Positions 13,901 through 27,400 of a stretch of 64,000 bases of DNA are shown here, piece by piece; positions within the stretch are counted from its first letter, which is position 1; each line of letters begins with the position of its first letter. Source of the stretch: Acanthosepion pharaonis. Taxonomy: Eukaryota > Mollusca > Cephalopoda > Sepiida > Sepiidae. The notes beneath the pieces were generated by a model. It was not told where the DNA came from and searched no databases. It worked only from the letters and a program-made list of their open reading frames with translations. The stretch covers positions 143,501 through 207,500 of the forward strand of contig CAHIKZ030001778.1 of NCBI GenBank assembly GCA_903632075.3, written 5' to 3'. Made by a program: the position numbers and the translations under genes.

Positions 13901-16900
13901 CCATGCAGATTTAAATTTTCCCCACGAATGCAGCTATCGATTATTTTTTTGCATGCTAGCATGCTAGTTAACATTCGTGTCAGTCAGCTGTCGGCTCTCA
14001 CGCTGGCCAATAGAATCTTCCTGCCTATTCGTGGCAGCCAGCTATAGGCTCTCACTCTGGCCAGTACAAAATGGCCGCAAACTACATGAAAACTGCCGTA
14101 GAAGCATGAAAATATCGATTATTTCCACTATTGATGGAAGTTGGGAAATGCAAAGTGGGTCTTGGCCTTTCCGGAGCATGTGCATGTAAATTTTAGTGCA
14201 AATCCGTCGAAAATTGCGGCCGTGCATTCGTTACACACACACACACACATACACACACACACACACACACACATCCTGCCTTTTATAGATAGAGATTAAT
14301 TATATTTATTAAAAAGACAGTATTTGATTGTTTGAATTGTTTGTTTAACGGCATATCAACTTCTTTATGGGTCATTTAATGCTGTAATTTAATTTTCTCG
14401 GGAGCTTTAAAGTAATAAAAATATGAATTCTTATTCTGCTTTCACAATTGAATACATGGTAGATGATACTCAGCTTTTGTGCTTATACATGTTTATGTGA
14501 ACATAATTACTAGATAAGCGGTGATATGTGTGTTTATGTTGTAGTTTTGTTGAAGTTATATTTTGGAATACAGTTCTTTAAGAAATTGTAGGATATTACA
14601 TGGATTAATATGAACATTTTTCTATATTGGTTGTTTGATTTTATTTAGTAGCATATCAACCACTATGGGTTATTTAATATCGAAATCTTCATATTTTGAA
14701 CGCAATTTTATGGCTTCAACTAAATATATTTTGAATGCAGAAGTAAGACATCAACTACAGATCAAATGTATTGTTGGTCATTTTGATATAAATATGTATT
14801 GTTGGTCATTTTTTTTTATATAAACGTGTATTGTTGGCATTTTACTATAAAATGTAATTTTATACTTTCATAATATTTTATTTAGGGTTTCACTATTTGA
14901 CCATAGCTGGGACCCTAGCAGGTGCTACCACCCCAGATCAGGGTGGACATTTAGACAATATTTACTGAGAAGTACGAAACTTAAAGTTTGTTTATAAGAC
15001 GTAAAGAGTGCTTGTTGTTGTTTTCATTTCATGGACATTCCACCAACCTGTTTATTACATCCAAATCACTATGTTTAATAATCCAACTTTTGTTGTGCGA
15101 TTTTTCCCAACAAAGAAAACATAGACAATGGGATGCAAATAAAAGCACAGGTCACGTAGAAAATATTTATTGAACATAAACATAACGTAAGAATGAACAA
15201 TATGTATACAGGATGATAACAAGAGAATGTGCTTACATTAAGGCTGACTTTTGTTAGTCTAACTAAACTTATTTTGACTTTGCAGGCAAAGCAATGTTAT
15301 TTAGTTATATCGTTCCTTCTCGATTGTGTTTTTAAAAATTAACTTTTTTTTTACCCTACAATTTCGATGAAAAATCACAGCTGGTAAAACATTTTTATAT
15401 TATTCAGTCTTTTCAGTTTATGCACTCTGTCACATTTTTGCTGTCAGTTCTCTTATAAAATTCCAACTGGGATTTTTTTCTTCTTGGGAAGCGCATGTGA
15501 CAACATTTTGGTGGGAATATGTGAGTTAATATTGTTAATTTTTTGCATCTACACAGCCATTATATTGCAACTAATGCAGTGCCAATATAATTATTCCTTT
15601 TCTGTTACCGTTTACAACATATAAGGAATCTATTTTCGGAACAAATTACAAAATGCATCATTTTGAATTATTATGGTACTTACTAAGACTAGTTTAGTAT
15701 GATACAATATCAAAAGTGTAGGACAATCCTTGAGTATAAATCTCACTACATTACTTATGGTCTACTAAGCTAACTTGTTCCGCGATGAGACGTTTTTTTT
15801 TTACAATTGCAAGAAGTGGTTTTTTAGAAAACTGTTTTTTTTGTTTTTTTTTTTGTTTTTTTTACAATTTCGAGGAAGAAATCATAGATGATGAATTATT
15901 CGCATATTATTTTAGTATTAAAAATAGCTTATTTGAGTAAAATCTTAAACTCGTAATTTTACTCTTTTGCCAGAGTACACATCTTTCCGACAATGAGCAA
16001 CGCCTGGAAACCAGCGTCTGTAAACGGTCAGTGGGTGGAGGTAGCGTTACCCAGTTTGTACACCGTGACTGGCATACGGACACGAGGTACGTATTCAAAG
16101 TCCGATAGGACTCTTACAGTGGAATATATCAATCATAATCTTCTTTATTCGATATATAATCACCAAATTACAGAATTGCCACTATTTATTCGATGTTAAA
16201 TTTAATGTCTTTTAATTTTTGAAAATTTAAATTGTTTTCCGATTGCCCCTTTTATATTGAGAAAAATTAAACGTCGAAGTTAATCACGAACGTTGTCGCT
16301 AAAGCAAAAACATGACAAAAACCGTTGAGTTATATATTTACATTCTGCTTACAGAGACCCGCTCAGCGACCCCCAAAGCATTTCACAGTCAGTTAACTGA
16401 ATTCATTATTGGTCTCTCAGTCAGTCGACTTGACACAAGCTTCAACACTAAGCCCCTGCACAACCAACTCTCCCATCTCACAGGCCACTTCCCTTGCCCA
16501 TCCGCTTTGATTTATTATTATACTGTCAATACAGATAAAATTATTTAAACATATCTTGTCTCCTTTTGTTTCCACCTCACCGGCAATACTTTGTTGATGT
16601 TGTTCTCTTGCAACTATACGATATCGAGTATAATAAACAGGATATTTACTGTTGCCCATTTTGATTCTCCAAGACAAACCTTGTACATGTTAACTCTTTG
16701 GGAATTTTCGTCTGTACTATCCAAACGCCCATGCTTGTTTTCAGATTTATAACTATTGCAGCTTATTTAGCAAATAGAATGTGCTGATATATAGTGTTTC
16801 ACACAATAAAAACCCGTGTTTCACATAATAAAAACCCGTGTTTCACATAATAAAAACCCGTGCATCACGTGACGCACAGAACGTACAATTCATAACTACT

Positions 16901-19150
16901 CTCTGTGCATCACATGTGATGTAAAGGTTATAATAATTTGGAAAGTGGAAAAATAGATGTCTTTCATTTGAGACCTTACATTATCAGTGGTCTGTGGTTA
17001 TATATGATACACAAAATATTAGATTAGGTCTTTCCTTAGACGTACTGCTCAATAGAAGACTATTTTCTTGAGCGTCCTTAGATTTACCACTCTTTTAAAA
17101 TCATGGCTCGTGTGCACCACATATGATGCACTGACGTGGAAATCACGTGACCTGTGCCTCACATATGATGCGCAGGACAGACAAAGGTTTAAGACCTCCA
17201 ATCAATTAAGTCAAGAATGTTGTGGTAATATAATCACCGAATTTCTTTATTGTTGCTAACGTGTCTTTCAGTACATGATCATTTTTCACAGTTTCCAATC
17301 ATCCATATGGATTAAAATATTAAGAAGCTTATCAAACAATATGATATCCATAACTTGTATTATTTAGTTTGTTTGAGGACGGTATTAATACAATACAGAA
17401 TAATAGGTGTGAGAATTACCTTGATATATCTCGTTGTTGATTTATTTCTTATTATTATTCACATATATACTACCTTCTGATCGATATCAAGTTGTTCCTT
17501 ATTTATAAAATTTATATTATAATTTTTTACAAATTCTAGTTATTTTTAGAGTATTATTACTGGTGTGCCATGATACTGACGAAGTAAAGTGCGTACAGGT
17601 CAAGGATTCTTATTTGTTTATTTTTCTTATTTTTTCTTTGTAATTAGCAGTTATTAAATGTGGAAATGAGGAAAGAGGGCTTGGAAAATTTGATATTCAC
17701 AGGGCAGATTGAAGGTAAGGGGAGAGAGGAAAACAACGCATAACTTATCTAGTGTCTTAAGTAAAAGTATCGTGGAACAGGGTTTGGTAGAGATAACAAA
17801 AAGACAAAATTTATTAAGAGCTACAAAGGACAGGAAATTGTGGATAGCCATGATCTCCACTGTTCTGAAGGGACACTAGCATATACAAGAAATCTGGAGT
17901 TATCTCCCTTCAAAAAACATACGTTTGTTCGTTTATACTTAATTATATAAATTAACCAGAAAAATAGTAAGCTGTTTGGACAGTAAATAAAATTTCTTTA
18001 TTTTTTATAAAATATAGCATTTTAACGGAATTGCGTTACAATCTGCTATTTTTGTTTGTTAGGTGAGCAAACAAAAATATACAGAAATACGATCAATATA
18101 GTAGTAACTATTATTATTTATGTTTCACTTAGTATGGCACAAGGCCAGAAAGGTAAGACACATTAACGGTTTGCTAGGTAAGCGTGATAACAATCGATCG
18201 ACAACAGAAACCGAAAGAAAACATTTAATAAGGCCCGCTTAATGTGGCACAAAACCACAAGTGTTAGGTACTCACTGAGGATTGCACTTTAACTGTCCGT
18301 GAGACTAATTTGCTAACTCTAGCGAACCACCTTAAAGTATTCCTAAATCTAATCCAGTATCACAAAAACAGGATATTTATTAAGGATCGAACTCTAGCGA
18401 ATTGATCTGCGTGACGAACCTTCTAATCGTCGCGTTCCTCTTAGCGCCACTATTGATTTCATTATCTTGCCTTGTATCCATTCCCGCCTCATCAATTATT
18501 AAACATCAAGTTTTCCGTTTCTCCTTATTAGTCTATTGATTCGTTACAGTTTGTCGGCGTTTATTGTTTACTTCCCAGCATTTTCCTTTCCATTAAATAT
18601 ATTTTTTATTCGATAATCTTCTGATTTTAAAACTCATAACAGACTTCTACGCACTACGGAAGTTTTTTCGAGAGAAACGATTACTTTGACTTGGCTTTTA
18701 CTGTAATTTTGACAAAACACATTTTAAAATAGTTTTTACTGTCGTAAATCTTATAATGATTTTCCAAGCGTAGCTTAGATGTGGCATAAGGCCGAAAGTA
18801 TGGGACATCCAGTGAGGATCTAACTCACTACTCTGTCGTAATTGTTCCAGCGAGACAAGCTTGCTAACCATTACACCGCCTCGAGGTGCCCTTCGTAAAT
18901 CTTAGATACGTAAAACGGCATGAAGTTACCACATTGTGATGAGAGTTACTAGTTTGTAAGGACGTTGACTCCTTTGTTGAACTGAGATATTTTGTTGAGT
19001 TGTAGGTGGATATATAGCGGACCGTGGATTTGCGTGTTGTTAAATTAGAAACACGTGCATTTATTCCTGCTAGAAGAAGGTCCAACTACAAGAACATGGC
19101 GGACTCAGAGATTGAATCCACCATAAAGAAGTGTAAAGAAAATCAACAAG

Positions 19151-19196
<46 letters not shown>

Positions 19197-22100
19197 ACAA
19201 ATATATGTATTAAACGACAAAATTTACAATGGACATAGACATTAACTTTTGTGCTTGTGTGTGAATGTAAAGAGTTTGTATTTTGCTGAATGTTTGTACG
19301 TACGTGTATGTGTGTTTCGTGGCGTTTTCCCAGAAGTGGGCAAAACGCGGATCTCTGCGAGAGATCACATTTTGTAAATGTGTCCGCTGAAATGCAAAGT
19401 AAAAAGAGAACGAGGCAAGAAATCGCCCAGTATTTATAGTATAGGGAGATCGTGCCCTAGTGAACAACTTGGAAATTAAGGACAGATACATATTTATACG
19501 ATAGGTTTTAATGAAAATATTATTGTGGTCACAATTGTGGTCGTATCGGCTGGGGTATTTTTAAAATAATTTTAAGCTCAAGCCTCATGAGGGGCATCCT
19601 CTCAGGCACTATCTCTACTTCGGCAGGGGTTTGGGGTCATTACCTGGTGCCTGAGTCATCCCCAAAAGGTGAAGTGCCGAGGGGGCTTAAGCAATTTTTC
19701 AATGGTAAACCCACGTGGGCACGCTGAAAAATTCATTATTATGGTCATATTAACTTTTTTTTCGAATAGGATACAGTGTACTAACAGTATTGTGTTGTAA
19801 GCAACACGTAGTTCGTTGGGTTTAGTTAGTCCTACGTAGGGGAAATGTGACACATCTTTTCCCTACAGCATCCTATGGTTGAAGAGCAGAGGAATAGAGA
19901 GGGCTTGTGCACTTTTCTTTTATACTACTTTATACAACGCCATCTCGTGGACATTAGGAGAAGTCTCCTGGAAAATAAGGTTAGGCAATCTCACATACAT
20001 GATACTCATAAATATCGAGATTTTAGCAAGATTTTACAGAACAGTATCTTTCTTATTCATAATAATGGATTTCTTATTCTTATTCATTAACCCTTGTAAA
20101 CGCTTTACTTTAAAAATCCTTTCAGAAAGGATAAAAACATGAACGATGTCAACTTAGCCTACTTCGAAGCAAACAAGAAAACTAAACTTACAAAAATATT
20201 AAATAATTAAAATTCCGTAATTCAATTTTTTAATTTTATTTCCAGGCGTTATGAAGCCCAACGAAAGGTGGGTAATGTCTTATGAATTGTTTTATGGAGA
20301 TGCAAGTCCTGGTTACCTGGCTCCCTACAGTGAGAATAATATCACTGAGGTTTGTGAGCATTTTTATATTAATTATAACCGTTTTTTTATTTAAATGATC
20401 TGCCTATGAGTTTTGCATTTCTCGATGCCACTTTCTTATCAATGTTGAATTTTGTACAAATCTGTGCAAAAAGTGGATCAAAGAGCTTACCCAGCTTCAT
20501 ACAAATTTTCAGGAAATCTCAACTTCTAATTGGTCAATAAACACAAAAGTGGAGGTTGCAATCCACCCACGTACAAGTCTTTTTCCAGTGTATGACGCCA
20601 AGTTTTCCCGCTCTTTTTCCAGGAGCCTGTCACGTGGTTGCATTAATTATAAATATCAAACACAAATTTGTTCTTTCTCTTTTCTTCTCTTTCTTGATTT
20701 CATTCGCCTACGAAAATGTAACATTAAAGGATTCGCGTCTTGACCATGTGCGGTCAGACGCTTATGAAAACATATTCACACATGCACGTACGTACGAAAT
20801 TTCCCAAACTACATTATAAATATACGAAACATTTCCAAACCAGCAACAAGAATTTTTCCCTTTAAAATAATCTGATCAAGTTTTCGCACACATCTTTACA
20901 AAACAAAATTGTAATATTCTGCATATAAAAAATTTATTTGTTGTTCCAAACATATCCTTTTTGTCGTAATTGAATATCGTTATCATTTGATTTTTATTTA
21001 AATTTATGTTTGTGAATGTAGCGTGTTTCATTTACAGCGAAATATTAAAATATTCACGCAGCCTTCTTAGATCCACAACAAGAGTATACTCGGATCATTT
21101 GTGAATATCTATGCTGATCAACAGCACCTCCAAAACTTTAGACGACAAGAGCTTGGCACCTCCAAAACTCTAGACGACCAGAGCTTGGCACCTCCAAAAC
21201 TCTAGACGACCAGAGCTTGGCAACTGATTTTTTTCTCTTGCCTAGCTCTAACATCACGGGGAAAAACTAGCTGGTTACATTCAATGCCTCGAAAACCAAA
21301 CGAGTTACATTCCATTATCGTCGATCGGACCCTGATCATGATGAACGAATGTTACCTCTGTCTTGAGCGCCTATTGGGATTTAAAATCAATCCAGACCTC
21401 AAGTGGAACTCGTAGACACTATCCATCGGTAAAAATACTGGGAAAATGGTCGGTTCCCCGTACCGTACCAGTAAGTACCTGACTCTTCCTGCCATTATCT
21501 ACCTTTACAAGAGTCAGATCAGGCTATGAAATACTGTGGCTATACAAGTACTACCCACACTTCTCTATCCAATCTTGAGTCCAAACGTATCTCTGCATCC
21601 TTGTGGGTGACAGATTATTCTCCACCTTAGAGATGTTTCTCACAGACAAAACGTTGCAAGCTTTGCGTTGCTATATCGATATTTCCATGGAAAGTGCTCA
21701 GACGAACTACATTCTTTAGTCCCACCAGTTTACGGTTAAGACAACATAATTTATAGCGTTCCGAATTCAAGGAGAGACTACGCGTCCTTTCGAAGTTCCA
21801 AGAAGTTAACGGATCCCAAGCCTAACTGTAAAACTGTAAATATTGCTTTATGTATGTAAGTGTATAATAATTCTAATTTGTGTGGAAATCAGATGATAAG
21901 GTATATTCGTAAATGCGTGTGTGTGTGTGTGTCTGTCTGGTAGACATTATGTTCGGTGTTTTTTCGCATGTTTATTTCGGAACCTTTTTACGTACAGTTT
22001 GTTTTAGGTAAACATGCATTAGATTCTTTAAGAATGGATTCAATAAAGGTTGGTGATGTAATGTTTTTGATGAGCGTTTATAGTTGGTAATATTGTTATT

Positions 22101-24388
22101 AGTTGTCTCTCGAAGTACTTTCGGCATAAACAATTATGCTTAGTTTTTTTTTTTTTTAATTAGGGTGGAATTTGTAAAATCAAAGTTATGGCCATTTTGT
22201 TCCTAAGTATTACGAGCGAGTTTAAATAGTTGTTCAAACGTAAATCTATAAATTTATAGGCATATAAATTTATAAGTGTTCTTTGGACGGACAAATTTCA
22301 GTAAATATCTACTCATCTGTGTATCCTCTTTTTTATTGTTTAACAGTTTTAGTTCAGGTGACAGACATTATTCTTCCAACTTCTTTTTCTAACCATTAAG
22401 TAATAAGCCTCTTTCGTGAGACATCGATGTAGTCGAGTATGCGAATCATACCAACATGAACATAAATGACTGAATGTATTTTAGTGTACATTATACGTAC
22501 ATCTGTATTTTACCGTTATATAAAAAGTATGGGAGCCTACAATACTGACAACTATTTTTATTAAGTTTCAGGCAAACACCGATGGTAACAGTGTCGTCAC
22601 TCGACTCTTCAGAAAACCTTTTGTGGCTAACACTATTCGTCTCGTTGTTAAACAAAGCCATATATCAATTGCCTTAGGCTTTGAATTCCTTGGCCAACCA
22701 TATGAACATGTTTTTGGTGAGTAGAAATCCGCTGTCAAAAGGTGAAGTATTTTTCTCGAAAACGTTTTTCTTTTTAATTTCACATTTTTAAATTTTCAGT
22801 TAATTTTAAAAACCTTTTCGATCAATTTTATATCAATCCATTCGGCTGGGATGACATATATATTAGAAAATAAAGTTAAGAATTTAATCTTCGAAGTGAA
22901 GATTTTCATGGCGACGTACTCTCAATGCTCTGTGTTTTTATCTAGCGTCTGATTGGCTAATTTTCATTGATTTGTTTTTTCTATGTTGTAAACAAGTGAA
23001 GAAAGGATATGCGTAACTGAAGGCCCGAATCACTTATCAGTTAAATATTATTGTGTGAAATTTTGAAATGAGTCTTTATTATTCAGAAAAATGTCATTAT
23101 TATTGTAGGTTTATATCTACATTGCAACCAAAGAAGGCACTGGCCAAAACGTAATGATAAATAAATAAAAAGAAGTATAAGAGAGTTCATTTGAACAACT
23201 CGTGGAATTATGATAATGAACGATTTCAGATAATATTTCGCTGATAATGACAGTCCTGAAGTTATAAAATAAAGTCGGATGAAAGTTTTTAATATAATTA
23301 CTCTGTTTTCAAACATTTGTTTATATGAATTAGAAAAAAAAAAACTCCATTTACACCCAACCTGAGATTTGGAATACAAATAGAAACAAAGATGATAATA
23401 TTAATCCAAAATATTAATCCATTAATATTAATCCAAATAGCTGGTGGAACGATATTTCAATTCGGAATTTCGGACAATATTTAACATGTCAGGCAATATT
23501 TAACATTACGGACAGTATTTGACATTTTGTGGGATTACCCAACTTGGTTTGTCAAGATGCCGTTAGGCGGTGATGTATATGAATTATAAAAAACGGGAAA
23601 CTAGTAGCAACACCAACACGGAACTCGTCCAAAACTTGTGGCTATCTTTCCACGGGTGACTAAACTTTTCACGCACGAACACACACGTACCATTCGTAAC
23701 AGCTAAATTTTAATGTTGTCTTTCTTTTAATCTATTTTAACATGCATACAAGCATACTTCTTGATAATCATTTATTAGCGACTTACGACCATATTACATT
23801 GAAACACGGTTTCGCATACGGCCACTGAAGTTAAGCAACGGTTGCATGGCCAGTACCTAGATGGGTGACCGCTTGGGAGTAGCAGGTGCTGTAATAAATA
23901 ATGGCTCGGAATTGTTAATCGGAGGGTCGAGTTTCAATTCCATTTGGGTTTGTTATATTCACTTACGGGCAAATACCCTTGGGAAAATTATGAATCCACC
24001 TCTTCTCCCCTAGCTATGGGTTAATTAGTAAGACTTGTATCACTAAACCATTATTATGTAACAAAAGTAATCTTACAATCTGAAAAATATTTCTTGACTT
24101 TAAATAACCGCAAAGGGTTGATAAACCGTAGAAAACTAATAAGTTAAATAACGTCATTTATTAGCCATATATAAAACACGTTAAAATATTATCTTGTTGA
24201 AATGTATTCGATTTCCTTTCACCTCTATATGTAATGACAAACCATCGTTTAGATGTGTAAATGTTGTTCAACTAGGTTTAGATCGGCAACAATTCTGTTG
24301 GTCAGGAGGAGAAATTAAGTCATTACCTTTCACATCTATATAGTGACAACCCGTTGTTTATATATGTAAATGTTGTTTGCCACCATCG

Positions 24389-24442
<54 letters not shown>

Positions 24443-27400
24443 TAGGCCACAAAAGTCTCCTGAGCCGACCAAGCATAGAAATGAATACAATATGGGAACC
24501 AGTAATAAGGAGTGCCAGAGAAAAGCAATAATAACAACGAAAATTACAGTATGAGCTCTGGTAAAAATATAAAATGATAACAGCAAAAAAAAAATGCAAT
24601 ATGAGCACTGGAAAATTGGTTGCTGAAGATATTAAGTTTATAAGTATCAGAAATTCATACACAGGTGTCCTCACGGACGCATGGCACAGTGGATAAAACC
24701 GTTAGTTAGATCCAGTGACCCAAAGAGTGTGAGTTCAATACCTGGTTAAGGCAGTGGAGAACTTGGAGAGGGGAATTAACAAGATAGATTAACTGATAGA
24801 TAATAAATAGATAACGTAGAACTAGAACAGTCTACCCCAGCGAGCGAAAAAAAGGGTTCAGTTCAACATTCTAACCACCTGAAGAAGGCCGGAGCGTACA
24901 GTGAAACGTTGTGATAAATATGGCAAGATGGGGGTGATAGTCCGAATAATGTAAATAGTGTACATAATAGCTCATCTCAGAAATATAGACAGTTATTTTT
25001 TGCCACTGCTTTTTAGTCCAACTAGGAGCAGATTTTTTTTAATGATCTCACCCCAGGCAAGGCAGGAGTGACACTAATACGCAGAGATCTACAGAGCGTG
25101 AAAGTGAGAGAAAAGACTATGTATAGGGAGGATTGAAAAAATGATAAAAGATGAACGGGATTCAAGAAGCGATGGCGATTGACATTGCATTTAAATATTT
25201 GAAGATTGTAGTTATCAGGGAAGCAAGTAAGCGGAAGGGAGTTCCACAGACAGGAAGTGCGAGCAAAGAAACTGTTAGAGTAGAGGTGACGGTTGTATTT
25301 AGCTATTTCAACAGTAAAAAGGTGAGACCTAGATGCCAATCTAGTAGCACGCTTAACTTGTTGTAGTTGGGGCAAAATCTCGTCAGAGCAGTTACCATGA
25401 AAATATTTGTAGAAAAGACAGAGGGAAGCCACATCAGATAGAAAGTGTCTAAAGTCGAGGTACCAAGTCATGATCTATTACATTGCAGAGCCTTCTTTGA
25501 ATTTTGTCAAGAACCTCGAGATGAACAGCAGAGGCACCAGACCGCTTATGGCAATAGTATTCAATGCACAGACGAATTGTAGATTTGTAAATGTGCAAGA
25601 TGGACTCTGACGGGAAAACATTTTGGCACGACACAGTAACACAACTTTCCTTTCAGTAGATGCAGCTATTAATTCAATGTAGTTGTTCCACTTCAAGTCA
25701 GTCAAAAACATGAGGTCAAGAAGGCCGTAACAATTCTGTTGGTCAGGAGGAGCAATTAACTCATTACATTCCACCTTTCTATTCAATGGCAACCTGTCGT
25801 TTAGATGTGTAAGTGTTGTTTGCCACTGCCTTTTAGTCCAACTAGGAGCAGATCCGCAACAATTCTGTTAGTCAGGAGGAACAATTAAGTATTAATTCTC
25901 ATTATTTTTGTCGATGAATTTCATAATCTTTTCCTCAATATTGGGTTATTCCATAATTGTTTCCACGGTATATACCATTAATAAATAATTGAATCTAGTT
26001 TGTTTAAGGTATATTTTATAAAAGCCAGAATATTCAACTATTAAATAAAACGTTTTACGTCGTATCTTTTCAACTTGATTTTGGGATACATAAATAATTA
26101 TCTGCCTTTACGCATAGTTTATACAAAGGTGAAAGGTCAATAATAAAGTGTGACGTGACAACCTCGCATGGAGAGGAAAAAGACGCCAGCTATGTGACGC
26201 AGTTCCTAGCTGGCAACCGAGACGGATGTCTCTTTCCCAATTTCTCACGGGCCCGAGAGATATTGGCTCAATATAGCTATCTCTGGAAAAAAAAAAAACT
26301 TTTCACTTTCAAGTCACCTGTTACATTCACTTGCCAGTATTTTCTTTGCTTTTTATTCCCACCGTGTGTTAACTTATTTGGTTACATAGACAGCTCAACT
26401 TAGTTTAGTACTTTCTATTAAGACTTTGATTTGTATATTTGTGCAAAAATATTGCATGACGCACATGGGATACTATTGAGTTTTTGCAGCATTCTATTTT
26501 AGTGTGGGTTTAGCCAACCAGCTCTATTAATGCTAGCTAAGAATCATTGAGTAGAAAATAGCATTTCCCTCATCAATCGTTACATTGACAAATGAACAGT
26601 TTAATCAAGTTGTTCAAATGCCTCATACTTTTGGGAAGCACCTGGTACAAAATGAAATCGTAAATTAGAAGATAAATCAAGCATTGAAGACAGTGTGTAT
26701 GTTTTTTATCCGTAAATATACCACTTTTCTGAGCATATATTTTAGTCATTTATCTGATTTTGTCCTGGTTGCAGCTTCTAACAAAGCAATCGGTTGTTTT
26801 GCTGGTGATAATTCGACAGGCAACGTGTTAGCTACTGCGACTACAAAAGATGACTGCAAAAAGACGTGTTTGGCGAATGGATATCCAATATATGGCATCC
26901 AAGGTACGTTTAATAGTTGTCTATATTGTTCTGCAGTCTTCACACCCCAAACCGTTTTATGTTGATTAGCGTAATAAAAAACATGTAGGATAACGTGCTT
27001 ATTTTTACTTATTGTTGCCTTTCTTGACTTTCAATTTATATTTTTACTGATTATAACTCAGTTGTATTCAAGTGAAGGCAATTAATAATTGTTTTCATAT
27101 AATCCTATGACCTGTCATGATTTGGCCTTTTCTGTTGCTCGGTTTTATTAGTATAGCTTATTGTTTTGTGGAAAGACCGAAATAAACACGGTTGAGTCGG
27201 AGGATTCACGAATTCTTCTGATTAATAAATTAAAGTTTTGAAAATAAATATTTAACATTTTTCAACCAACAAGTCTCATTCACGCCAACAATAAAAAAAA
27301 ATGCTTTGTAATGCCTTTGAATGGTATTTAAGCAAAATTTCTAGACAGACCAACCAGTAGGGTGAGACTAACAGCACTGCAATAGTTCTTAACGGTCGGC

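Noticed and set aside
16794..16859. CRISPR-like array of three repeats.
   Set aside because: Units are directly adjacent with no spacers, and the genome is eukaryotic; it is a plain tandem repeat.
26155..26403. 82-codon open frame upstream of the WSC 2 exon.
   Set aside because: No homology, low-complexity end, no acceptor or donor consistent with the gene's phases.
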